Below are positions 18,899-26,238 of a stretch of 64,000 nt of DNA, piece by piece (position 1 is the stretch's first letter; each line of letters begins with the position of its first letter). Both the position numbers and the translations under genes were made by a program. The stretch lies in contig NZ_JADFBY010000013.1 in assembly GCF_015223065.1 (NCBI RefSeq), positions 37,617 through 101,616 of the forward strand. The letters are read 5' to 3'. A model generated the notes under the pieces. That model saw only the letters and a list, made by a program, of their open reading frames with translations, searched no databases and was not told the DNA's origin. The stretch comes from Mucilaginibacter sp. JRF. GTDB lineage: Bacteria > Bacteroidota > Bacteroidia > Sphingobacteriales > Sphingobacteriaceae.

Positions 18899-19421
18899 AG
18901 AATGAGAATGAGGAATGACCATACTTACGCTGCTCCGTAAAAGCAGGGTGATTACTCAGATTTTGCATGGATTGATGCTCGATGATCAGCAAGCCGCCGG
19001 GCAATAGCAGATCTTTTTCAAAAACCACTTTGGCAATTTCAGGTATCCGGCTCAGATCATACGGCGGATCGGCAAATATTACATCATATTGCTCTGTTTC
19101 CATTTCCAGATACTTAAAAACATCGGCACGATAGGTTTTGATGTTTTCGAGGCCATGCTTTTTGGCCATGTCCTTCAAGTAATTCAGTCCGTTAATGTTA
19201 CGATCAACCGCTGTAACCAGGCTCGCCCCTCTTGATGAAAACTCAAGCGACAGGTTGCCGGTACCGCTAAATAAGTCGAGTACCTTAATATCCTCCAGCT
19301 CAATTTGATTCTGCAGGATATTGAACAGGGCTTCCTTAGCCAGATCGGTAGTTGGGCGAGCAGGTAAATTATTAGGCGGGTTTAACCGCAAACCACGCAG
19401 CCTACCCCCTATAATACGCAT
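18861..19421 (-). CDS. rsmD: 16S rRNA (guanine(966)-N(2))-methyltransferase
   Basis: 186 aa. Methylates N2 of G966 in 16S rRNA. The N-terminus MRIIGGRLRG and RPTTDLAKEALFNIL are typical. The SAM-binding motif I is LDLFSGTGN (48-56) and the catalytic motif IV is DPPY (118-121). It overlaps the upstream DUF3822 gene by 13 bp on the same strand, a pairing that recurs in Bacteroidota. Its 3' end overlaps the convergent Rieske gene by 38 bp, with no room for a terminator between them. Confidence 0.94.
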   Translation of the reverse strand: MRIIGGRLRGLRLNPPNNLPARPTTDLAKEALFNILQNQIELEDIKVLDLFSGTGNLSLEFSSRGASLVTAVDRNINGLNYLKDMAKKHGLENIKTYRADVFKYLEMETEQYDVIFADPPYDLSRIPEIAKVVFEKDLLLPGGLLIIEHQSMQNLSNHPAFTEQRKYGHSSFSFFKKVNHQDRISL

Positions 19422-20212
19422 AGCGATAAGGCGGTTAATGATAGTATCTGCTGCGCTTCTATCTCTCTTGGTAATGTGGTTGTACTTATGGTATTAAGCT
19501 CAACAGTTTTAAAGTATTGCAATGCGGCAGCAATCAGTTCATCATCGCTCTCAATCGCTCCGCTTAATACCAGGCGCACATCAGCAGGCTCCATATTGAT
19601 AGCCTTGGCAGCGAGGGCGGCAAAGTATATGGCATCGTTATCGCCGGTGTATTCAAAGCTATTGTAATAACGCACCTTGCCGTACCTGTAGTAAAGCAAC
19701 TCAATACGCCCATCCAATAAATTAATATACAGCGTATCATCAGCCGGTGCATTTGCGCCGATGGCCTTTACCCAACCCTTTGCATTAAAAACCGTATACT
19801 CCAGTCCAAAACGCTTTTTAGCCAGATCGGCTATGCGGGTATCAGCTTTGTATACAATGTAGTTTTCGGTATCGAGCTTTTGCGTGAATGTGCTTTCGGT
19901 TGGCAATACATTGAGTAAACGGGCGTAATCTGCCACGCTGGCTTCATTATATACCCGGGCAGGAATTAATGAAAAGCCTGTAGCGGGTAAACCAATTACC
20001 AATTGCTTGTAGTCAGCCTCTAACAAATCGGTAAGTTCTTCGGGAGCAGATAGCTCATCAAGCGGATGCCCACTTTCGCAAACCAATAGTTTATCGCCTG
20101 CTGTTACAGCGTATGTAAAACTATTGCTGTGCAGTTGCACCAGCAAGGTATAGTCAGCCGCGGCATCAAGCCCGAAGGCTTCGTCATGGTAGTTGAAAGT
20201 AGGTTCGTTCAT
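19409..20212 (-). CDS. DUF3822 family protein
   Basis: 267 aa, soluble. It matches the DUF3822 pattern: an N-terminal LLVQLHSNSFTYAVT beta-hairpin and a later segment LYINLLDGRIELLYYRYG resembling the actin-like ATPase fold seen in pilus-assembly PilM-type proteins. No catalytic role is established. It is placed directly before rsmD and overlaps it by 13 bp. A perfect -7 motif at 20227-20234 lies just upstream, so DUF3822-rsmD probably form a two-gene operon. Confidence 0.85.
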   Translation of the reverse strand: MNEPTFNYHDEAFGLDAAADYTLLVQLHSNSFTYAVTAGDKLLVCESGHPLDELSAPEELTDLLEADYKQLVIGLPATGFSLIPARVYNEASVADYARLLNVLPTESTFTQKLDTENYIVYKADTRIADLAKKRFGLEYTVFNAKGWVKAIGANAPADDTLYINLLDGRIELLYYRYGKVRYYNSFEYTGDNDAIYFAALAAKAINMEPADVRLVLSGAIESDDELIAAALQYFKTVELNTISTTTLPREIEAQQILSLTALSLCVL

Positions 20213-20226
20213 GTATGCAATAGCAA

Positions 20227-20234
20227 CAAAAATA
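20227..20234 (-). promoter_or_regulatory. -7 promoter motif (TATTTTTG) for DUF3822-rsmD
   Basis: A perfect TAnnTTTG on the minus strand, 14 bp upstream of the DUF3822 ATG. No clear -33 element at the usual distance. Confidence 0.4.
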
Positions 20235-20310
20235 GTACTTTTTTTGAAAGCGGTACCGTTGTGGTCAACCTAAATAAAGTCACTATAAAAGCATCAACCA
20301 AAATTCAGTT

Positions 20311-20350
20311 AAAAAAATAAAGGCTTTAAGCACTCGCTGCTTAAAGCCTT
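20311..20350 (-). terminator. Strong minus-strand intrinsic terminator with no gene upstream
   Basis: A perfect 13-bp stem pairs 20320-20332 with 20338-20350 around the 5-nt loop CTCGC. On the minus strand it is followed by a T-rich tail (complement of AAAAAAATA at 20311-20319). On the plus strand the downstream sequence is not T-rich. No minus-strand gene lies between here and 21065, so it must end a non-coding transcript or attenuate a longer DUF3822 leader. Confidence 0.8.
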
Positions 20351-20380
20351 CCCTAATTTAACTTTATGTATTTTTTTTAG
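20311..20380 (-). ncRNA. Candidate small RNA (about 70 nt)
   Basis: Bounded upstream by a perfect -7 motif TAGTTTTG (20386-20393, minus) with a -33-like GTTG at 20414-20417, 20 bp away, and downstream by the strong terminator at 20311-20350. The predicted transcript is an A-rich 30-nt 5' arm plus the terminator hairpin. DUF3822 has its own -7 motif further downstream, which supports an independent short transcript over a simple leader. No known RNA family was recognised. Confidence 0.35.
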
Positions 20381-20385
20381 CAGCT

Positions 20386-20393
20386 CAAAACTA
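20386..20393 (-). promoter_or_regulatory. -7 promoter motif (TAGTTTTG) for the candidate small RNA
   Basis: Perfect TAnnTTTG on the minus strand, with GTTG (three of four matches to TTTG) at 20414-20417 in the -33 position. It directs transcription into the orphan terminator at 20311-20350. Confidence 0.4.
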
Positions 20394-20513
20394 TCTAAAA
20401 GGTTACCTATTTTCAACTGCCCGCCGGTTCAACAACACGATTGCACAGTAGCTTCACAGTGTATTTTATACATCATCATTTTTTGAAAACGATTTGACCA
20501 GCAAACAGATACG

Positions 20514-20949
20514 TTATTAACAAGCTACACTGATACGTGTTATCACATCATTTTACGTAAAGCTATCTGTTACGTATTTGTGTAATTTTTCGGCAGGTAT
20601 GATATTGGAAAAATAATAATGAAAATATCGAGGAAGATCAAACCAAAAACTTATACATAATACATTGTAATACAACACATTTACATTACAATACATTTAT
20701 TTTAGGATAACATTGAACAATGTTTTTCACAGCAATAATACTGTTTTCGCATATTTCGCAAGGGAAAAACACTCCTTTTAAGAATATTTCAAAAAGTTAT
20801 CCACATTATTGAAAGTTTTTTACGTTTAGTGATAATTTATTACAATCGTAAAATTTGGCTATATATACTGTTTTTGAGCCTCTACAATTTCAGGGCGAAA
20901 TTGTTTTCCACAAGTTATTAACACCATTTTGGAATATTGTGTTAATAAC
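20514..20949. other. DnaA-box-like cluster; candidate replication origin
   Basis: TTATCCACA, the exact DnaA-box consensus, is at 20797-20805. One-mismatch boxes are TTTTCCACA (20904-20912), TTATTAACA (20514-20522 and 20915-20923, plus strand; 20940-20948, minus strand) and TTATACATA (20651-20659). The last two TTATTAACA copies form a perfect 11-bp inverted repeat (20914-20924 with 20939-20949). The surroundings are AT-rich and gene-free. dnaA itself is not in the window, and such boxes could also be regulatory or chance in AT-rich DNA. Confidence 0.35.
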
Positions 20950-21065
20950 TCATTGTAACCATGTGCTTTATATTAACGTTAAAGTTGTTCTTTTGTGGTA
21001 GATATATGTGAAAGTGACGTATATCATTGCACTAAAACACATTAAAACCGAACATTTTATCATAC

Positions 21066-21419
21066 ATGAGTAATCCCAATCATCACGGACAACTTGTTGA
21101 ACATGCCATCCGCAGGCGGGGCATCAGTTTAACAGACCTTGCGCTGAGTTTAAATGTAAACAGACGCACATTGTACAACTGGTTCGAAAGTTCTTTTTTA
21201 AAGAAGAACGTTATTCACCGGATCGGACTGGCCATTAACCACGATTTTTCAGTAGAGTTTCCACACCTGTTTACATCAGATGTATTCAGCAGTGAGAACA
21301 TCCGCAATTCAAGCCATCAGGGCGCGGATAGCAACCACTCAGAATGGAAAGATAAATATATAGCTTTACTTGAAAAATACAATGAGGTATTAGCATCTCA
21401 GGCATTTGTGAGAGCATAA
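21066..21419 (+). CDS. Small helix-turn-helix DNA-binding protein
   Basis: 117 aa. The N-terminal half is a helix-turn-helix: HAIRRRGISLTDLALSLNV then NRRTLYNWF, the recognition helix, at about residues 15-40. The C-terminal half is acidic and helical and ends in a short coiled segment (KYIALLEKYNEVL). Such proteins bind DNA as dimers, but no target is known. It stands alone downstream of the long AT-rich region and could act on the repeats there. I do not recognise a named family beyond the HTH. Confidence 0.75.
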   Translation: MSNPNHHGQLVEHAIRRRGISLTDLALSLNVNRRTLYNWFESSFLKKNVIHRIGLAINHDFSVEFPHLFTSDVFSSENIRNSSHQGADSNHSEWKDKYIALLEKYNEVLASQAFVRA

Positions 21420-21478
21420 TTTTTACCTTACGCATAAAACGGCTTCAAACCGTAACCTTATCATACGCGAAAACGGGT

Positions 21479-21534
21479 ATAGCATTAATTAAATGCTATA
21501 TATCACCAGGTTATTATCCCCTAAATAACTTGGT
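21479..21534. terminator. Two hairpins between convergent HTH and SDR genes
   Basis: ATAGCATT/AATGCTAT with a 5-nt loop (21479-21499) and an 11-bp stem with one G-T wobble (21505-21515 with 21524-21534). They lie between two genes that converge, as a bidirectional terminator would, but neither has a clear T-run, so the call is tentative. Confidence 0.35.
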
Positions 21535-21544
21535 TTATAAAAAC

Positions 21545-22321
21545 TTAAGCGCCCTGCCCTAAGTTGATCATCAGGCCACCATCCATAGTATAGGTTGAGC
21601 CGGTGACATAGTTAGCCGCGGGAGATGCTAAAAACAACGCTACCTCTGCAATTTCCTCTGGTTTGCCGGCACGTTTAGCCGGAATATGTGACGTAGCTTC
21701 CTTAAGCTGCTCCGGGTTATCTATTGCCTTTTGATTCATGGGTGTGAGTATCATGCCGGGGGCAATGTTATTCACGGTAGTACCGCTTTCGGCGAGCTCA
21801 AGGGCCAGCGAACGGGTAAAATTACGCAACGCGCCTTTTGAGGCATTATAGTCGGCATTGCCGGGTGTGGCTATTTCTTCGTGGATGGATGATATATTGA
21901 TGATCTTGCCCTTGATGTTAGCCGACCTTAAATGCTGAACAAACTTGCGGCAGGTAAAAAACGGACCGTAAACATTGGTGCGTATACAGGTATCAAAAGT
22001 TTTGGTATCCATATCGGCTACCTTAATATTTGAGCCGTTTACGGCGGCATTGTTCACTAATATATCAAGGCCGCCCAATTGGTTGATGATATCGTCGATG
22101 GCTACGTTAACACTATCTTCTTCGGTAACATCGAGTTTGAAGGATAGCGCACGTACGCCTTGTTCTTCAATGCGTTGTTTGGTTTCATTGGCTCCCTCCT
22201 CGTCGGAGTGATAGCAAATGGCTACCGATGCGCCTTCACGCGCGAACGCTATGGCCGTTGCCCTGCCAATGCCTGAATCGGCACCGGTTATAAAAGCTAC
22301 CTTTGATTGTAATATGCCCAT
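21545..22321 (-). CDS. SDR-family oxidoreductase (glucose 1-dehydrogenase-like)
   Basis: 258 aa, classical short-chain dehydrogenase/reductase. The NAD(P)-binding motif is TGADSGIG (12-19), NNAA follows at 90-93, the catalytic Ser is in INISS (about 144-145), and the YxxxK motif has Tyr158 and Lys162. The C-terminus ends with GSTYTMDGG, typical of the family. The N-terminal spacing and overall similarity suggest a glucose 1-dehydrogenase or 3-oxoacyl reductase-like role, but SDR specificity is not readable from sequence. The MFS gene upstream on the same strand is 79 bp away, so they may share a transcript. Confidence 0.88.
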   Translation of the reverse strand: MGILQSKVAFITGADSGIGRATAIAFAREGASVAICYHSDEEGANETKQRIEEQGVRALSFKLDVTEEDSVNVAIDDIINQLGGLDILVNNAAVNGSNIKVADMDTKTFDTCIRTNVYGPFFTCRKFVQHLRSANIKGKIINISSIHEEIATPGNADYNASKGALRNFTRSLALELAESGTTVNNIAPGMILTPMNQKAIDNPEQLKEATSHIPAKRAGKPEEIAEVALFLASPAANYVTGSTYTMDGGLMINLGQGA

Positions 22322-22400
22322 GTTTTTTTACGGTTGATGTTTGCTTTATTTAAACCGCACCGGGCAAAAATGTTTTGGGTAATAATTAAATTAACACAGA

Positions 22401-23615
22401 TCAGCCCTCGCGCGGGATGTAGAACGGTGTGCGCTTCCAAACCAGCATGTACATTAAAGCTGATAGCGCGATAGCGCCGCAAATAAACAAGCTTACGGGT
22501 ATGCGTGCCAGCACATCCTGATAGTAAGCGCCTGCGAGCAACGCCCCCAAGCCAATACCGGCTTCAAGCGAGATATACATGGTAGCCACAGCCTTACCAC
22601 GGTATTGCGGATCGCTTAGATCTACCGTCCAGGCATTTATGGCCGGTGACGCGATGCCCGAGCCGATGCCGAATAATACCGCGCCCGCCATTAACACAAA
22701 AGGTGTTGAGCCGAAACCTGCCACCACAAGCGACAGGGCTATGATAGCTATACCCACACGGATAACATTAACACGGCCATGCCTGTCGGACACCTTGCCC
22801 GCCACAAAACGGATAAGTAACGAAGCGATGGTAAACACCATGAAGAACATACCCTTATTGGCGATGCCTAAATGTTCCGACCAATCCGGAATCACGGTTA
22901 ATATAGCCCCGTAAGGCATGTAAGATATTAGTGTTACCACCCCTGCCGGGATAACATGGCGATCAATGATATCACTCTTTGAAATTCGGAACAGCGAGAA
23001 GCTGAAGTGTTGTTTTTGCTTTAGGGTTTCCTTCATGTTCATCAATATAATGATGGACATGAGCGCCAGTGCCGACGAGCAATAGAACAACACATTAATA
23101 GAAAAATGCAAAGTAATAGCGCTGCCAATTGCCGGACCAATGGCCATACCCGTACTAAAACATAAACCATGTATACCCAATGCCTCGCCCCAACGGCTTT
23201 GCGGAATAATATCGGCCACGTAGGCTGCTGTGGCTGTTGGTTTAAACCCGGTTGAAAAACCATGTATCAGCCTTAAAAACAAAAAGCCACTAACGCTGGC
23301 CAGCAGCGGGTATAAAAAGCCGCAAATAAAACATACTATGGAGCCTACGGCCATAATAGGCACGCGGCCAACGGTATCGGTAAACTTGCCGCTGAACGGG
23401 CGCGATATACCTGCTGTAAGCGTGAATAACGCGATGATGAGTCCTTTATATTCTGCACCGCCCAGGCTGCTCAGGTAAGCAGGTAACTCGGGGATCAGCA
23501 TATTAAAACTTGCCGAAAATAGCAGTGAGCTGAGGCATAGCAAGCCAAATTGTAAGGTATAAATACTTTTTGCGGGAGTAGTGTTTGAGCTTAGCGGGTC
23601 CGTGTCATCAATCAT
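22401..23615 (-). CDS. MFS transporter, 12 transmembrane segments
   Basis: 404 aa. Major facilitator superfamily inner-membrane transporter with two six-helix halves. Between TM2 and TM3 it has GKFTDTVGRVP, and the equivalent loop of the second half has GKVSDRHGRVNVI; both carry the family's acidic/basic motif A. The pattern is closest to drug/sugar efflux-type MFS proteins; the substrate is unknown. A TTG at 23621 would add two residues, and I prefer the ATG at 23615. It is divergent from the small XRE protein at 23760, which may regulate it. Confidence 0.88.
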   Translation of the reverse strand: MIDDTDPLSSNTTPAKSIYTLQFGLLCLSSLLFSASFNMLIPELPAYLSSLGGAEYKGLIIALFTLTAGISRPFSGKFTDTVGRVPIMAVGSIVCFICGFLYPLLASVSGFLFLRLIHGFSTGFKPTATAAYVADIIPQSRWGEALGIHGLCFSTGMAIGPAIGSAITLHFSINVLFYCSSALALMSIIILMNMKETLKQKQHFSFSLFRISKSDIIDRHVIPAGVVTLISYMPYGAILTVIPDWSEHLGIANKGMFFMVFTIASLLIRFVAGKVSDRHGRVNVIRVGIAIIALSLVVAGFGSTPFVLMAGAVLFGIGSGIASPAINAWTVDLSDPQYRGKAVATMYISLEAGIGLGALLAGAYYQDVLARIPVSLFICGAIALSALMYMLVWKRTPFYIPREG

Positions 23616-23759
23616 TGTCAAATATAGGTTTTTTGCCTAAACGGGAGCGTTATGTAACAAATTCTATATTATTAACAATTATTTATCAAACTCAAAACTA
23701 ATGATATAACACCCACGTATATCATAGTAATTACTTATACCTAATAAACCGAAAAGCAT

Positions 23760-23975
23760 ATGTATTCAAAAATCAAAAAGGTATCGGCCAATATCAGGCG
23801 GATACGTGAATCGCTCAATTATTCACAGGATTACGTGGCCATGAAAGCCCATATTTCGCAAAACTCTTACAGTAAAATTGAACTCGGCTACTCGAAGATC
23901 AGCCTTGAACGATTTTTTTTAATAGCCGATGCCCTTGGGGTTGATTATTCCCTGTTATTGGAGCCTAACGATTAG
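23760..23975 (+). CDS. XRE-family helix-turn-helix regulator
   Basis: 71 aa, essentially a single Cro/C1-type HTH domain: NIRRIRESLNYSQDYVAMK, then the recognition helix region SQNSYSKIELGYSKIS, then a closing helix (LERFFLIADALGVD). Such small proteins act as dimeric repressors. It is divergent from the MFS-SDR genes (138 bp between start codons' edges), a plausible target. A bidirectional terminator follows it. Confidence 0.85.
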   Translation: MYSKIKKVSANIRRIRESLNYSQDYVAMKAHISQNSYSKIELGYSKISLERFFLIADALGVDYSLLLEPND

Positions 23976-23997
23976 TTTAGGCAAATGCGAAAACGAA

Positions 23998-24025
23998 AAA
24001 GGCATCAGCACAAACTGATGCCTTT
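23998..24025. terminator. Bidirectional intrinsic terminator
   Basis: A perfect 11-bp stem AAAGGCATCAG/CTGATGCCTTT (23998-24008 with 24015-24025) and a 6-nt loop, between the convergent XRE and FMN-reductase genes. The flanking A-run (plus strand) gives a T-rich tail on the minus strand. Confidence 0.8.
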
Positions 24026-24037
24026 GATATATTATAC

Positions 24038-24613
24038 TTATACCTGATCAGCCTTGATGGCTGCCAAACCTTTTGTCCAGCGCACTAATTGCGTCAGCAT
24101 AACATCGGCAACATGGTGCAGTTGCTCATTTGGCGAGAAGATGCCGTTCTCATCAATATACTGGTTAAGGCTGGCTATGTTCACCCCTTCGGATAATGAT
24201 ATGGTACGCAAATTCAACAGATCAGCCTTCAGGTTTGATACCGCACGCACTCCTGCGAATTGCCCTAACGAATAGCTTACTATACCGGCTGGTTTGTAGG
24301 CCCACTCATGCACTAAATACTCCAGTGCGTTTTTTAACGGTGCCGGATAGCTGTAATCGTATTCGGCGGTAACAAATATAAAAGCATCAGCCTCGGTAAT
24401 TTTGGCACTCCATTGCTTGGTGTGTTCGTGCTCGTATTGCTGCATAATGGGGTGCACGGCCTCATTCATTAACGGCAGGTTGATCTCGCCCAGGTCAAGC
24501 ACCTCGGCGTTGAAATTACCTGTTTTGTTGGCTACCTCTTTTATCCAGTTAGCTACTATGGGGCCTTTACGTCCCGGGCGTACGGTTGATGTGATTATCT
24601 TTAAATTATACAT
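24038..24613 (-). CDS. NADPH-dependent FMN reductase / flavodoxin-like oxidoreductase
   Basis: 191 aa. A flavodoxin-like fold: the first strand and phosphate-binding loop ITSTVRPGRKGP (7-18) holds the FMN phosphate, and FVTAEYDYSYPAPLKNALEY (about 79-98) is the family's isoalloxazine-contacting segment. Members reduce FMN, quinones or azo and nitro compounds with NADPH. It is a lone gene between the bidirectional terminator and the RND efflux operon. The specific substrate cannot be told. Confidence 0.88.
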   Translation of the reverse strand: MYNLKIITSTVRPGRKGPIVANWIKEVANKTGNFNAEVLDLGEINLPLMNEAVHPIMQQYEHEHTKQWSAKITEADAFIFVTAEYDYSYPAPLKNALEYLVHEWAYKPAGIVSYSLGQFAGVRAVSNLKADLLNLRTISLSEGVNIASLNQYIDENGIFSPNEQLHHVADVMLTQLVRWTKGLAAIKADQV

Positions 24614-24743
24614 GATTGTCAGCGTTTTTAATTTACATGTTTAAACACATATCAAATGTAGTGATTAAATTATAAACAACAACATAAAGTAGTTGAGGTT
24701 GTTACAAATGAAACAGGCATGACAACTTTGCATCTGCATTAAA

Positions 24744-24779
24744 CAAAAAAAGCCGGCCTGCACCATAACAGTGCAAACC
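24744..24779 (-). terminator. Intrinsic terminator of the TetR-linked RND efflux operon
   Basis: On the minus strand a 9-bp stem (two G-T wobbles) with a 7-nt loop pairs 24771-24779 with 24755-24763 and is followed by a T-rich run (complement of 24745-24751). It lies 28 bp beyond the stop of the outer-membrane factor gene. Confidence 0.7.
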
Positions 24780-24806
24780 AGCTCACTAAACAAAGGTTTA
24801 ATATTT

Positions 24807-26222
24807 TTATTGCCAGCCGCCGCCTAACGAGCGGTAAAGCTCAACAACGGCACCCAGTTGCTGGCGTTGTATTGATGCCAAATTCAGCTGCGCTTGTAAT
24901 GAGTTAGTTTGCGCCGTAATTACCTCAAGGTAATTGGCCATATCGCTCTTGAACAACAAGCGGGCGTTTTTCACTGCCTGGTTCAAAGTATCAACCTGGC
25001 CGTTGGCTATTTGCCTTTGCTGCTGCAACTTTTGGTTTTGCACCAAAGCGTTGCTCACCTCGCCTACCGCGTTCAATACCGATTGCCTGAATTGTAATAC
25101 CGCTTGCTCGCGCTGTATCTTGGCAACTTCATATTGTGTTTTCAGGGTACGATTACGGAAGATAGGCTGCAGTACCGAACCTGTAGCCAAACCAAACAAC
25201 GAGCCCGGAATGTTAAACCAATTGCTTGATCTGAATGATTGCAAACCGCCCTGCGCGGTAATGGTAAGCGATGGGTACATATTAGCCTGTGCCACCCCTA
25301 CCTGGGCATTTGATGATACCAGCGCCATCTCGCTTGAGCGAACATCGGGCCTGCGGCTTAGTAAGGCGGCAGGTAAGCCGGTATTTAAAGCGGTTGGCAG
25401 TTCGGCGGTTTCAATGCCCTTTTTGCGGGCTATAGCGCCGGGTAACTGGCCGGTTAATATCTGCAAGGCATTCTCCTGTATGGTGATGCTTTGTTCGAGC
25501 TGAGGAATAAGCAGCGCAGTTGTTTGGCGTTGCGCATCGGCCTGCTGAACAGCAAGCAGGTTAACCTCACCTGCATTTTTCAGCAGGCGGGTTAGGTTAA
25601 CCGTACTGTCGCTAAGACTTAGATTTTGCTGGGCGATAGCCAACTGCCTGTCAAGCATCAACAGGTTATAATACCCCTGCGCTATATCAGCAACCAATTG
25701 GGTTTGTACCGCTTTGGTAGCTTCGTAAGTTTGCAGGTACTGCGCCAGTATTGATTCCTTTTGCCGACGTATCTTACCCCAGGTATCCAACTCCCACGAT
25801 AGTAGTAAGCTGGCATTATAATCCTCAATGTGCTTGCTGCCCAAAAAGCTGCTCGCGCTAAGGCCGTTCAAACTATTGTCCGAAGGGCGATTGTATTGCC
25901 CGGTTATCTGCAAGTTTAACTGTGGCAATAACGATAGCTTGGCCTGTTTAACCTGTTGCTGAGCAATATCAATACGTTTAACCGCAATTTGCAGGTTGTA
26001 GTTGTATTTAATCCCCTTGTCAATCAATCCCTGTAAGGTGGTGTCAGTAAAAAACTGTTTCCACTGTATACTGGCAATGCTGCTGGTATCAGCATAGCTT
26101 ACACCGGCAAAATTATCGGGAAGCTGCACCTCTGGCCGCTGGTAATTTTTACCTGCCTTACAAGCGTTCAGGGTTAACGCTATCAGCAATGCGGCATATA
26201 TAATTAAACTATTCTTTTTCAT
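24807..26222 (-). CDS. RND efflux outer-membrane lipoprotein, OprM/NodT family
   Basis: 471 aa. Outer-membrane channel of a tripartite efflux pump. A lipoprotein signal ends at TLNAC, with Cys21. Two OEP domains follow with the characteristic long helices (for example QVKQAKLSLLPQLNLQITGQ) and the repeated LLSRRPDVRSSE motif. An upstream ATG at 26252 would add ten residues but overlaps the pump gene and spoils the signal peptide, so I choose 26222. It is last in the adaptor-pump-channel operon. Confidence 0.92.
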   Translation of the reverse strand: MKKNSLIIYAALLIALTLNACKAGKNYQRPEVQLPDNFAGVSYADTSSIASIQWKQFFTDTTLQGLIDKGIKYNYNLQIAVKRIDIAQQQVKQAKLSLLPQLNLQITGQYNRPSDNSLNGLSASSFLGSKHIEDYNASLLLSWELDTWGKIRRQKESILAQYLQTYEATKAVQTQLVADIAQGYYNLLMLDRQLAIAQQNLSLSDSTVNLTRLLKNAGEVNLLAVQQADAQRQTTALLIPQLEQSITIQENALQILTGQLPGAIARKKGIETAELPTALNTGLPAALLSRRPDVRSSEMALVSSNAQVGVAQANMYPSLTITAQGGLQSFRSSNWFNIPGSLFGLATGSVLQPIFRNRTLKTQYEVAKIQREQAVLQFRQSVLNAVGEVSNALVQNQKLQQQRQIANGQVDTLNQAVKNARLLFKSDMANYLEVITAQTNSLQAQLNLASIQRQQLGAVVELYRSLGGGWQ

Positions 26223-26238
26223 GATGATATATGATAGA

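Larger units (their letters stand above)
20213..21065. other. 853-bp AT-rich intergenic region
   Basis: No convincing protein gene. Contents: a promoter motif for DUF3822 (20227-20234), a strong minus-strand terminator (20311-20350), a perfect minus-strand -7 motif (20386-20393), and several short inverted repeats: TTTACGTAAA at 20552-20561, ATTGTAAT/ATTACAAT at 20664-20671 and 20685-20692, and ACATTG-AA-CAATGT at 20710-20723. DnaA-box-like sequences are concentrated at 20797-20949. A near-consensus plus-strand -7 motif (TTCTTTTG, about 20986) may serve the HTH gene at 21066. Confidence 0.7.

Noticed and set aside
24934..25503. 189-aa plus-strand ORF inside the outer-membrane factor gene
   Set aside because: Antisense shadow of a gene with full family features; no independent motif.
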